From Gorsachius magnificus (lineage: Eukaryota > Chordata > Aves > Pelecaniformes > Ardeidae): DNA of 64,000 nt. A program made the translations under genes and the position numbers. Of this stretch, positions 22,617 through 34,327 are shown in pieces (position 1 is the first letter of the stretch; the number at the start of each line of letters is the position of its first letter). The stretch is taken from NCBI GenBank assembly GCA_034008185.1, contig CM067081.1:186951510-187015509 (forward strand). The letters are read 5' to 3'. The notes under the pieces were generated by a model. That model worked only from the letters and a program-made list of their open reading frames with translations, did not search any database and was not told the DNA's origin.

Positions 22617-23738
22617 TGTCATGAATACTGATTTGGATCCTACCAAATACACCAATTTGTCATGGATGGAGTGAGGGAGAAGGTAAAATATGCTTTGTTT
22701 ATATCAATGTTAAATGTGACAGTGGTTTAACAAGATTTGATGACAAGGTACACTTGATTATTTACTGCATAGAGGATGGGGTTAGACAAAACTGTCAGGG
22801 AGACCCTCCCATTGAGCCATGAGGTTCAGAAAGGACCCCCTTGCTTTCTAAACTCCTTTCTCTGAGAGGAGTCTGAGTGCAGATGGATCCAATCCTAGTC
22901 CCAGCCGTGGTCAACAATTTATGTCTAAAGGATTATACATGCACAATCAATCATTTATATCACTGTCAAGAATATGATTTTTTATATGGCTTTGGTTTAG
23001 CAGAAATTTAGGATTTGTTAATATTTTTGAGAGAGATCACAAAATTAGGTTGTGTAATTCTTAACAGCACTTAAGCATCAGCCAATTTAACAGAGTAATT
23101 CAATGAAATTTGTTAAAATCGAAAGAACGACTTAGTATAAGCCTCAAGAATTGCAAGGGTCACCCAAATCTTACAGCAGGGTTGCACACACAGATGGGGT
23201 TTAAATCAAATCACACACACACACACAGACAAACAGTTCCAAATCAACTCGCACACACACACATGCACAGAGGTTAACCCATGATTAAAATTTCCCTTTT
23301 CATGAGTTTTATTAATTACTCATGTTTATGTGCCAGCATTCATTAACAGATGGTCAGTGAACCTCAGGAAATCAGGCCTTTGACTTCTTGTGAATTCATT
23401 GGATGATTTTCCAATCTTTACGAAATCTACTCTGACAGGCATCCCAGCTCAGGTGGTAATACTAGGTCACACAGCCTACTGGGGTTCTGGAGACCTTCAA
23501 AGGTCTTCCTTTCAGATCACTTTTTGTAGGATCTTGAGATGATTTGCTTTGGTCAGTATTTTCCATTCTAGCTACAAATGGTGTTGAGTCATTCTGGTAT
23601 ACAATTCAGGCAGCAGATGGCCCAGGTGTGACCATGGGGATATCTGGCACCCAGGTCATTGCACTTGAGACCGAGATAACAGCACAATAGGGCTTATCCT
23701 GAGATCTCAGAGTGGCCCAGGGAGGCTGCACCACCACA
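22617..23738. mobile_element. Nested LTR-like element inserted in the long LTR
   Basis: The older LTR is cut cleanly at 22616/23739 by 1122 bp that begin TGTCATGAATACTG and end GCACCACCACA, so the insert has TG...CA ends. A perfect 5-bp duplication, GTCCC, lies at 22612-22616 and 23739-23743. Removing the insert plus one duplication joins CTCCATTGTGGTCCC to CCATGGGCC, the order expected for the host LTR. No gag/pol frame is visible, so it is most simply a solo LTR or a small non-autonomous LTR element. Orientation is unresolved: TATAAG near 23136 and ATTAAA at 23283-23288 would suit plus, while AATAAA at 23308-23313 (complement) would suit minus. It carries (CA)n runs and several CpGs. I do not recognise the family with confidence. 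Confidence 0.68.
23212..23262. repeat. (CA)n microsatellite pair in the nested element
   Basis: Two CA runs, about 23212-23228 and 23251-23262, are separated by non-repetitive sequence. Confidence 0.85.
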
Positions 23739-23743
23739 GTCCC

Positions 23744-23930
23744 CCATGGGCCACAGGTCCTGCCAGAAAATCTGCTCCTGCATGGGTTCGTCTCCATGGG
23801 CCACAGTTCCTGCCAAGAGCCTGCTCTGGCATGGGCTCTCCATGGGGTCTCAGCCTCCTTCAGGTGCACCTGTTTTGGTGTGGGGTCCTCCATGGGTTGC
23901 AGGGGGACAGCCTGCCTCACCGTGATCTTC
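23744..23930. repeat. Degenerate ~50-bp minisatellite in the long LTR
   Basis: The motif CCATGGG recurs at 23744, 23794, 23840 and 23890, that is with spacings of 50, 46 and 50 bp. The first two also share the following CCACAG(G/T)TCCTGCCA. In LTR sense the units read GCAGG..CTGTGGCCCATGG and lie downstream of the TATA box. Related members of this LTR family carry longer arrays, from memory. Confidence 0.75.
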
Positions 23931-24064
23931 ACCAGAGGCTGCAGGAGAATCTCTGCTCTGGTGCCTGGAGTACCTCTTCCTCTTCCTTCTTCACTGACCT
24001 TGATATCTGCACAGTTGTTTCTCTCACATATTCTCACTTCTGCTACCCAGCTGCTGTGCAAAGT

Positions 24065-24072
24065 ATTTTATA
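24065..24072 (-). promoter_or_regulatory. TATA box of the long LTR
   Basis: The minus strand reads TATAAAAT, preceded by a second AT-rich TATTTAAG at 24077-24084. The position is about 190 bp inside the LTR 5' end and roughly 600 bp (nested insert removed) before the AATAAA signal, which is plausible for U3/R. Confidence 0.5.
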
Positions 24073-24265
24073 CTTTCTTAAATATGTTATCACAGAGGCA
24101 CTACCAATGTCACCGATGGACTCCGCTTTGGCCAGCAGTGTGTCTGTCTTGGAGCTGGCTGGAACTGGCTCTGTCCAACACAGGGGCAGCTTCTGATGTC
24201 TTCTTACAGAAGCCACCCCTGCAACCTGACCTGCTACCAAAACCTTGTAATGTAAACCCAATACA

Positions 24266-26359
24266 CTGTCTATGCAAGTCCCTATGTAGAATTGTGTGCC
24301 TGCTTGTATAATAGAGGTCTTAAAACACTCCAGTTAAGAAAATTATTATTTTCATAGTGTGGGTCATATATTTAGCCTAACCCACACCTCCGTCTAATGC
24401 CTTTGTAGGAACAGAAATTCAGCTTTTGACATAATGTAGGCCACAAATGTATCTGACCTTACCAAAGTAATAAAATTTTGTTAGCACTGTCAAAGAAATG
24501 AATCAAGTGAGATGAGTCCCATGATACAAGCTTGGACATTGTTCATAAATGAATACTTGCCCCTAGGGCAGATTATCTATTGATTGTCACAGGGAAACAA
24601 GCCATATTTGAAGAAAAATAAGCTCCAGTGTTCTAGTTTTATACAGGCTATCTCCTCTGTTCATACAGAGCCTGTTCTTCCTCATACCTTGCAGGCTGCA
24701 GGATGTGGTCTGTCATATTTATTACACACCTCAACAATAAGAATGTTTTGTCATTAAAGCAAACCATAAAGCAGATGTATGAAGCCCGGAGAGAGAGCAA
24801 GCACATTTTACGGTCTTACTATGAACATGTTCTCTGCAAATGAATCAAGCTGGAAAGCCATCTGAATACTGTTCATACTAAGTCTCTAAACCAGCAACAT
24901 GAAAATGCATCTTATTTTCATTTCAGTTGTAATAGCTTCAGTGTAATTCTGTTAAACTTGCTGTATTTCAGGATAACTAAATTAAGAGTTCATTTACATA
25001 CATAATTAATGTGTTTATATTTGAATACTGGTCTTGTCACATTATATATTAATGAAATAGTAAGCTAAGGAGCAGCTTAAAGACTTTGCCTGCTGCTCCT
25101 TTCAGAGCAAAATAATCACCTTATTAATACTGCGTGTGTATCACGGCCACACACATACTTTGGCTTGAAATTCAGCCCTGGTAGTCTCCAAACCTTGAGG
25201 GAAACCATGTTTGAGTGGTAACTATAAGCAAAGTGTCAGGACAATTGCAAATACAAGTGCAGCTGCAAATATGTCTAGTTAAAATGTCTGAAGTTCTAAT
25301 GTATTTTTTTTTTTTGCTTATGTGGTACATGTCTTCTAGCTATATGCCTTAATAGAATATTTCTGAATTTTACTTGCATGAGGTCAACTGAAGGAATAAA
25401 CTTCTGTCCTTGAGTTCAAAGTGAATGGGATTTTAAATCTGAATATGGGAGTAGAGGGACTAGCAATATAAAACATTGGGGATAGAACACCTTTTGCCCC
25501 AGAAAGGGATATGAAATCCTCAGGCCATTTACCAGTGTCTGGGCTCAGAGAGAAACAAGGCAGGAAGGTGACCAGAACAGATCCAGCTAACACCAGCTGT
25601 GCCGTTACTTTGTCAGTGATGTGATGATGACAAAGAAATTACACAGAACTAAATTAAATAGAATTGGTCGGTTCTTGGACATAGCCACTGCTTGTGAAAA
25701 TAGTTAGGTGTGATTAGTGAGCCCATCAAAGAGGCAATTAAATGAGCCAAATAGAGACTTGACTGGTCATTCACAATCAGGACACCCTCAACAATATTAG
25801 AGTCCACACAAATAAAAACCCTCATAAAATCAGAAGCCAAATTACACAACCAGAGAAAACATAAAGCAAAAAATGGCAAAAGTAATTTGTCTTATGTATG
25901 GTGATGGAAGTATTAAATGTACTTGGAGAGTTCACTCAGAATGGAAAATAACTGAGGCAGAGGAGGAAGAGGAAGAATTAATGCTCATATTTACAGCCAT
26001 TTAGGGCTAAAAAGAGCACTGCTTCTGCTTCGGTCATCTCTTGTGGGCTGAAGAATGCCTCTCAAACCTGGGTCAGAGGACCTCTTTAACAATATACACA
26101 AGTTTTGCTTTAGAGATTCCAAGCAATATAGAAGGTAAAATCTTCACTGATAAGTAATATCAGCATTAATTATCATCACTACTAGGAATTTTTGTCTTAT
26201 TTAAAGTTGAATTTTCTAAAATCCTCTTCTGTCTACTGACTTTTTATTCCTTTCTTGGTAATGTCTAAAGCCTTCCTCTTTCCATCTCAACTTTTGCTCT
26301 TTATTAAAGCACCCACAGTCTTTGATCCAGTCAATTTCTTCAACTTTTTTTTCTCATAA
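24266..26359. other. Unique AT-rich non-coding DNA
   Basis: No gene or repeat family recognised in these 2.1 kb. Open frames are under 80 codons. Confidence 0.5.
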
Positions 26360-27110
26360 GTTACTGTAGCAGCTTCCTAAGCTATACAGCCAAAGTCTTC
26401 CTTGCAGCTCTCTGGATCATTTTAGAACTACTTTGAATTTTTGCTAATCATTCATTGAGGAATGGATACCATAAGAGTACATGGTATTCCACCAAAAGGC
26501 TTACTGACACTGGAGCAAGATAATTTTACTTTAGGCAAATTTTATGGAGTGTTTCACTAAGATTGCATAATGAGACAATCATCTAGCATGATGACTGAAA
26601 CCTTCTTTGACTCATTCCTTTTCAAGGCTAAACACCCAGTTGTGTAAATACAGACTCTTTTATTTGCTGCCATATACAGCCTAACAGGGCACCTTTTAAT
26701 AGAAAGGGAAGTAACCATGACTTCAAGAGCTTTAAACACTTTTGTAGCTGTGTTGCACTTCATTATTTATTGAACCTGCAATCTGTTATCTATACATTTG
26801 ACCATAATGACTTCAGTATCATTGTCTAGATTATTTATAAAAATGATTTATTGAATTTAGTAGAGGGCACTTAACTGGAAGTACTTATGAATAGCTCCCT
26901 TGTAACACCTACAGCTTTAGATCCTTCAATAAGTCATTTAAAAGATGTATTATTTATACCCTCCTAATTTCATATACTGTAAGTTTAAATCAAGTGCCAT
27001 TTTGTGCTAGATGAGATACCCTAGAGATGCTGAAATATTCTACATCACAGTAGTAGCCTTTATTAACCAAACCTATATTGCTTAGAAAATGGACAGCAAA
27101 TACCTTGGAT
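26360..27110 (-). mobile_element. Ancient CR1/L3-like LINE fragment, RT region
   Basis: The plus strand follows the reverse complement of the middle to C-terminal reverse-transcriptase part of an old CR1/L3-like LINE. It has CTCTCTGGATCATTTTAGAAC, GGTATTCCACC..AAGGCTTACTGA, a GAGCAAGATAATTTTACTT block and CATCTAGCATGATGACTG. Then come ACTTCATTATTTATTGAA, TCATTGTCTAGATTATTTAT with AAAAATGATTTATTGAAT, CTAATTTCATATACTG, AAATCAAGTGCC and TTTATTAACCAAACC. The order matches the turtle-type consensus over about 750 bp, but all frames carry stops. It is likely of the same broad family as the relic at 6230, from a different part of the element. Exact ends are approximate. Confidence 0.7.
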
Positions 27111-30100
27111 GATATTTAAACCTTTCAGAACTGGCACAGTAGATGGTAATTTTAGTATCTAAATATTTTTTGGCAGAGCTGCAGATTAATCATATAATGA
27201 AATTCCTTGGTCTTTACACCAGGCTATCCCCACTCTTTAATTAATGTTGTTTCTAATATTTCTTCAGTACTGGAAAAGCTTACTAGAGCCTTAATCCTTT
27301 GAAATTCTTAATTTTTTTCAAGACACACTAAAATTAAAAAAAAAAAAATTAAAAATTTCCAGACCAAGCTTTTAGGACTTTTGGGAGTACATTGTCTGGG
27401 ATGACTACATTTTAAAATCATTGTAATGTGGTTGTGTTCCCTCACACTAATTTTTTCAAGGTACAATACTTTGAGGCAGGCTTCTGCAGTCCAGAAGGAA
27501 AATGTTCAATATTTTCTGAAGTACCATGTCTTGATTATTTGATCCTCTATGATTTACACTTGGAAAAAAAACTTTAAAAATGCAATGATGTTGATAATCA
27601 AACATGAATTGATATGGAACAGTATGGATTCCAGATGTGATGAACTCAGAGGAAAAACCAAACAAACCAGCTTGTTGTCTCATACTGCAAACTTAAATAT
27701 GGTTCCTTCTTATTCTGCAGCATTAAGAATTATTGGTTTTGAGCTCTAGATTTTTTGGGTCCTTTTTCCAAAAGGCCCAACCTGAAGACTACCTCTTGAA
27801 ATTATGTCTTGTTTGAATTCAAAGCCCTCTTCTGCCATGATGCTTATCACTGGAGAAAGTAGGACAAGAGAGGGAAGAAGGGAACCAGTGTGGTGATCAA
27901 ATTGATGGATTTGTCTTTTCAAATTAGCTGTTGCCTTAAGTAGCATAGCTACATAGACTGCACTTCCAGCTCCCTGTTTTTTTTGTTTCAAGCTTATGTG
28001 CGTGCATTTCTGACCCCTGCCTGCTTTCCAAGAGGACACAATGTACTGTAATCCAGTTGCTTTTCTCTTGTGAGAGAAGATGCAGGGGAAGACAGGGAGA
28101 AAAGTGACTACCAGGGTATCACTTCAGGGAAGAGAGGCAAAACCAAAAGCAGAGCATCCAGTTGCTGCAAGTATGTTCCTTGCTCTGATAACTTCACTTG
28201 TGAGCTAGAAATTCAAACAAGTTACTACACCTTAATGAATTGTATGAGCTGCAGCAGTCATCCATGCATGCTCCTATCTTATCCTACTTGTGAAATAAAA
28301 CATATGAGCTTAGGCTACCCTTATCATGTTTCAAATGTTGTTAAAGGTTGAATTTACACACTATAGTTTATCAGGCCAGGAATATATGCATGATGAATGG
28401 ATTGAGAGCAATTCAGTCTTTGGATCACATGTCCATACTTTTCGAAAAATAACATTTTAAACAGTAGGAAAATATTCACTACTTCAGAAGCATCTACTCT
28501 GTGGATACCTCCATCCTGTACCTAATGTGAATACTTCAGATTTGCTGTGAATGAGCAGGTGTTGTACACATTTGGCATCCATTATATCTTTTGTCTGCAA
28601 CCTAAACTAAGGCTGCCAGAAATCCCTTTTGCCCTTAAGACAGCAAACATTTTGAGTCCTCTTAGGAAGAACCTGAGGGCACCTTCAAGGAATAATCTCC
28701 CGACTATTTTCTTTTTTCCCTACTTGATGTCACTGAAATGGCAAATAGAGTAGCTGAAGGCTACGTACAAATGTTGCCTATGGATTGGGTACACTGCAAA
28801 TTCCCATTACCATCCAGGAATACCAGCAGGTTTACCCCAGAGCTAGCCTTTGGGGTGATTCAACCAGCCAACAAGGTAGACGGGCAGCTCTGCTGGCCTT
28901 GAGGCTACCCTGAGGGCTGCTCTACATATTAACGTAGACACAGCAGCTGGGACTCTGCATGTGATCACTGAAGCAGCCTGTAGTTTCAGAGCTGATGCTT
29001 CAGGCTCTTGGCACACCACTTATATCTTGCTAAACAGTCAGTTCACACTTTCAAAGTCTTCAGAAACTGTATACCGACAGGCCTGTTCAGCTGTGAGCTC
29101 CAATGGAGATGTGAACATGTTGGGTGCAAGTGAGATGGGATGGATGAATATTTTAAAGAGGGGAAAAAAAATAACTAATACAGTGACAGCAGTAGTTGGT
29201 CTCATTTGGATGCAATACATGTAGAAGAAAAGTATGTAATGGATTTAATGGCTTTTTTCTTACTGGATATACTAGTTTATGGACTTATAAATACATCACC
29301 ATTTGTTGGATAGCACTGGAGAACAAGTTTATCAGCTCATTAAAATCTTGCTGATATAAACCGCAGTTAGTGAAAGAGAAGGCATTGTGTTGTACACCTC
29401 ATCATTCAGTTAAAGGTTTCTACACATTTGCAATAATTTAAAATGCCACATTGCAGGAGTTTAATTAGTTTAATTTTAGTTCTTGGTGTTCTAGATGGGT
29501 TCAGGCTTGGATAGTATTCTGAATACTTAAAATTCTCCTGGAGTTTGTCTCATCACAAGTTGGATGGCATCAGGTTGCTTCTGGAAAGCAAGAAGCAGTA
29601 ACACTGTTATGCAGAGGCACGTGACAGGGGATTTAAGCAATCACAGAAAAGCAACACCCACACATTTTAAATTAAAAATTCACATTTAGCAAATCTCAAA
29701 GCAGGCTCTCCTGAATAGCATTTCCCACTAATCCATTACAAAGAACCATAGAAGTCTATTAGGCTAAATCATTTCCTATATAATTATCTTACTTAAACAA
29801 GATTATTGCTTAAAATCCTTGGCAGGTATATAAGATTATAAATACAACCCCCCTTCGAATTCTGCATTAAGGTTTATGAATTTGTGAAGCAAAGAAATTA
29901 AATTCTCAGGGCCTATTAGGCCATACAGAACCATAAGACATAAATGAAGGGACAACTGGAAAGCATCAGACCACAACTTTTATATATCTAACTTAACGGG
30001 AATGAACATTACCTCCCCTTGCCTCACTTCACAATATTATTTCTATACAAGATGTCACATAGCCTTATTCCAAATAGCTACTATTAATGGCTGGTTTCTT

Positions 30101-33100
30101 TCAATCTAAACACTGGATTCTGCTTGCTTGTGAATTCTAATTGTTCTCATCTGTGAAGAAAAATGAGTGTTCATAGGAACTTCCTTCAATTTGTGAAGCC
30201 TGAAAGTCTTTTCCTCATGAAGATTCATTTACCACTGAATCCTGTTCCTAGTTATGCTAAGGAGGTAGAGATAGCAAGTGATTTTTTTTTCTATTTGTAT
30301 TCAATTAAAAACTTACATTTGACTTATATTTAACTACTTAGTTGCCATGCTTGTTACAATGTGCACCCATGAGAATATGGCCAAATTTACAGGACATATA
30401 TGACCTGCACTCAGAATACAAATTACACCATGGGCAAAAGACAGATTTTAACTAGCAGCTTGCATGTATTACATTATTCTCGTGCAGGCTTGGCTGTGTT
30501 GCAGCATACATTTGTTCGGAGTTTCTGTTTTTAGCACTTGAAGATCACAGTGTTCCTTCATTATTTACCTAAAATGATGTGAATAGTTCAAGCACGTTTG
30601 CACCAATGATAGTATATGTGAAGCTGTAACCCACAAAAATTGATGCCTTTTTGTACCACTGATATTTTCCAAGAGTAAATGCATTTTCTTTCAATCTGAA
30701 ATGTTTCAGTCAAGGTTTCACTCAAATCAAGTATTCATAGAGGGAAGATTTCAAGGTTTAAATGAATTTAAGCTGTGTTCTCACCTCTGTTCATTTTTTA
30801 TGGATATTCTGTCAGCTGAGTACACTACTATAAGTGTTTGCTGAAGCAAAAAAGAAATATTTTCTGCAAATGTTAAAGAAAACACATAGAAGGTGATTTC
30901 AAAATTAATAATGGCAAATACATGTACAGTAATTTGTGTTCATTGAGTTAGAAAGAGAAACATATAAAACACAAGCTTCTTTTCCAACTAAAGCAGTTTG
31001 AACTTCAGCTAGAAAATACTTCCTGTATCTTGGTTATATATAATGGATGTATAGAATTATGTTTAGGTCACTGAATTGTTTGTTAAAAGATGAAGGCTTA
31101 ATGCCCAATTCACTATATGCTCTCATTTAATCTGATTTCATCATCTTTCCTCAGTCTCAAGTCACTTGATTTCTCCTTCTTGTCTCACTTTACCACACCA
31201 GAAAACAGACTAATGTTTACTTTCTCATTTAACTAAAGCTGAGGTTTAAATGACTTCAGATAGAATCTTCTTTTGTTGTGGTTGCAGAAGAATAATGTTT
31301 GACTGAGAGCTCTGTAAGACTTGAACTGACTTTCGCTGTTTACTTATATAGCTTCTCACAGCCTGGTGTCCTGAATTTGATAGCATGTGGAAAATGGAAA
31401 AGCCAGTGCATTTTCTTGTTTAATTTTCTATGCTTACTGTATGATAACCTACAAACGTAATTGTTTTCTTGGGAAGGTGGAAATCTTGTCTCACTCTTGA
31501 GAAACTGAACCAAGATGTCACAGATTAGCACTGTGATAACATCTGGGGCAAATTACTCCTGCTCCTCACACAGGTGGTCCTGGTTTCTAATGAAAGATTC
31601 ATTTCAACCAAAGTGATATTTTTCCAGTGGAAAACTCACTTTTTTCTCCTCTTTTTTTTTTTTTATTTATTTTTTTTTTAAAGAAAGTTCCATGCAAATC
31701 TGTTTGCTCTCTTTGGGACTATTGAAATACAAGTTACAACAATGAAGATATTAATTGGGATTTCTTACGGTGAGTAATTTCAAATATCAAATGCATTCAA
31801 AGAGGATTATGATCTGTGAGGAGATCATAAAAAGCAATATATTGTCAGTTAGGTTGCTATATTTAGCTGCAATTAGTAATACCTTTTTCTCCAGAACAAA
31901 TGTCCAACTGGTATCCTACAGAAAACTAAGGATATATTTCTTTTTCCCAGGGGTATTTTATTCAATTTAAGAGCAGGCTGACTTTTTTAGTACTACAATA
32001 CCTAGAAAATTCTATTGCTATCAACTGTTAAGTTGACGTTGCCTGCAGTTTGAGTAAGTCTAGTCTTTATTCTGAGAAAAATGCTTGGAGTTACATGTCA
32101 GGTTTTTAAGTTCATATGAAATAGACATTTGTCTTTTCTCACTGCCTGCAATAAAGCTGGTATAAATTAATGCCTTTCTAACTGATGAATGCATTTCATT
32201 TTTTAATATCTTTGACTCATGTGTCAAGATCTTTCTTCAAAAGGCTGATATCTGTCTTATTGTAACAAAGTGAATATCAAAATGAGAAGAAGAATGAAAT
32301 TGAAAAGAAGAGGTGAAAGGGACAGTTACATTTTTGAATAAGGAGGTAGATCTTTAAACTATCAGTGCTGTTAAGTTCAGAAAAAAAGTGGTGAGTGGGT
32401 AGAAGAGACTTATATGGACTTTTTAGTGCAGTTTGACAGGAAATTAAGCACCTTTATATCTGCTCATCTATCATGCATTCACCTTTATCTCATGACATGT
32501 CCTTAGTAAATGGTGACATTTGGAAACAGTTCAATTAAAGTCACTGTGTTCTGCGTAATGCTGCAATCTCTGTGTATGAAATAAATAACAATTAAATTAC
32601 ATAGCATGACTATCACTTCTTCTCAAACAAAGTAGTATCAAAACAATGGGTATGTATAACAAAGTTGAATGAATACTGATAAGTCATTTATTTTGCAATT
32701 GTTCTATGGTCAAAGGTCATTGAATCTTACAATTCAAGACTCAAAAAGATTATGTCTGTGTTAGAAAGAAGATTGGGAAGATTAAATTTTCTGTTAGCTG
32801 GAATGGGAGCTAAAAGAACAAAATGAATGTGTGCTGTTCTCATAGCTTAATCTCATAGTTAAAGGCAGATTTTTCATTTCTTTATTTTAGTGTTAATTAA
32901 GTAAAGTCTATACTAGGGAAAATTGTTCCACAGTCTTTTCCTCCTATTTCCAAAACTGACCTGTGAAATACAATTAGTGCAATGTTGGGGGAGGAGGGAA
33001 TTTTGAGATATTAGTGTTAGTATGTACATTCTACTCCTCCACCAGATTTCCTCTCCTGTGATATAGGTAAGATGTTGACACCTGTTATACTTGATGAGAA

Positions 33101-33276
33101 AATACAGAAGACCATTATAAACAGTAGTCTGACTAAGAGAATGAAATGGAAATTAAAACACGAGGCACATCGAACTAAAAGTCCAAGGAGGCACAGCTGT
33201 GGAACTTCTGAATCAAAGTATTTTTGTTTTCAGTTCTTTATAAAAGACTTGGAAAGTCTTCCCTGGCGAGGGGGTG
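27111..33276. other. Unique non-coding DNA
   Basis: Six kilobases without a recognised gene or classified repeat. A GC-richer patch at about 28780-28960 stands out slightly (see findings). A T-rich run lies at 31648-31683. Open frames are all below 100 codons without known motifs. Confidence 0.5.
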
Positions 33277-34008
33277 TGTCACGATCCACTGTTAGGTTGA
33301 ACAATTTGGCAGAGGTTAAACCCCCTTGCTTTCCAACTGACCTCAGATAATTCGGGGAGGTTGGGGGCAGCTGGGCTTAACTTCTGATTAACTCCAATGT
33401 TTTATCGTGACCAGCTTCCTTTCACATTCTCAGGAACAGAATTAAGACTCAAAACGGAGTCAAGTGCCAAGTCACTTTATTTGGCCAACAACAAATACGC
33501 GAGAGAAAAGCAGAGAAAGAGAGGAAAAGTGAGAAAGGGAAAGAAAGGGGGAGAAACAACAGCAATGGAGTGTTGTGATAGGTACCACCATGGGTCTACG
33601 TGCAGCCGATGTGGCCCAAGCTGTCCGTGCGGCCTGAGCGGTACGAGCAGCCAGTGCTCCTGATGTATCTTCGAATCTGGTGGGGGGTAGATGTTCCCGG
33701 ATGGTCCTCCTGGTCTCCACTGTTTTCCCCATTTACAGGGTTATCCTCTTGCATAGTCAATAACTGTTTTGCATACCCAGGCCTCCCCATTGGCAGTGGG
33801 GCGCATGCCCAGTACCATCACTAGAGGGTGCTCAAAAATCCCAGAGGGTCTGAGCCCCCTCCCCATTGTCAGTCAGCCCTGGGCCCCGGTGTGGACAGAC
33901 GTGTCTGCCTTGGTGATTAAACTGTCCCACTCAGTTGTCATGGTGATTAGGCTTCGGTAGTTAAACTTGCCTGCTACCAATGTTGAGACAAGTTTTTAAT
34001 CTCTTACA
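33277..34008 (-). mobile_element. Solo ERV LTR of a second family
   Basis: On the minus strand the element begins TGTAAGAGATTAAAAACTTG and ends AGTGGATCGTGACA: TG...CA ends, 732 bp. A perfect 5-bp duplication GGGTG flanks it at 33272-33276 and 34009-34013. An AATAAA poly(A) signal is at 33476-33481 (complement), in the context GGCCAAATAAAGTGAC. GC content is well above the neighbourhood and CpGs are retained, suggesting a fairly recent insertion. A purine-rich block (33500-33560) precedes the signal in sense. No internal retroviral genes adjoin it. No clear TATA box is visible. It is unrelated in sequence to LTR copies A-D. The family name is unknown to me. Open frames of 64-88 codons inside it overlap on both strands and are not considered genes. 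Confidence 0.72.
33476..33481 (-). promoter_or_regulatory. Poly(A) signal AATAAA of the second-family LTR
   Basis: Plus TTTATT, sense AATAAA, lies about 200 bp before the 3' end of the LTR. Confidence 0.6.
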
Positions 34009-34327
34009 GGGTGGGGGGGTAAGAAGAGAAAGAGAAATTTTCTTTAGGATATTAGAAAGAAGTGATGACATTTTCTAACTTGCTTACACTTTAAGTTTGT
34101 ATGAAAATACATGAATAAGACTTTTTTTGCTTTCTAATGTTCTTCAGGGGGTACATATCAAGATATTTTAGTAAAAGAGGAATCCATACTATAGGATTGC
34201 TGGTATATTTATTACAGAATTTGTATAACTTTCTCTGACATGCTTAATTTTTGAAGAAGCTTCTGGCCAGATCAAGAATACTAAATTAAGAGAGATTTTG
34301 AACTGAGCTATATATTCAGAGAGGAAG
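34009..34327. other. 319-bp spacer between two LTRs
   Basis: Ordinary AT-rich DNA. It starts with a G-rich run that includes the GGGTG duplication and ends with the GGAAG duplication of the next LTR. Confidence 0.6.

Larger units (their letters stand above)
22170..24265 (-). mobile_element. Old long ERV LTR, interrupted by a nested element
   Basis: Outside the nested insert (22617-23738) this is a diverged solo LTR of about 970 bp in minus orientation, from a long-LTR family common in birds. Its sense start is TGTATTGGGTTTACATTAC at 24265. It continues with GGTTTTGGTAGCAGG, the GAGCC..TGCCAGC region and a TATA box at 24065-24072. Four degenerate 50-bp repeats follow at 23744-23930, then the 3' part with ATCCTACTCTG and an AATAAA signal at 22344-22349. 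It ends with GTAATTGGTATCTCAACCCAC and GATGGACACCTGG. The terminal 30 bp near 22170 are too diverged to place the CA end exactly. The 151-codon minus open frame at 23606-24061 spans LTR, repeats and nested insert and is not a gene. Confidence 0.75.

Noticed and set aside
23212..23262. CRISPR-like or satellite array
   Set aside because: Only two short CA runs; ordinary microsatellite in a vertebrate genome.
22715..23437. Alternative boundaries for the nested element (TGTGACAGTGG...CTCTGACA)
   Set aside because: Those ends also look LTR-like but have no matching flanking duplication (TTAAA versus GGCAT). The 22617-23738 boundaries have a perfect GTCCC duplication and restore the host LTR.
23606..24311. 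151-codon minus and 199-codon plus open frames
   Set aside because: Both cross the boundary between the long LTR's minisatellite region and its nested insert or flank, so neither can be an ancestral gene. The proline-rich peptide reflects the 50-bp repeats.
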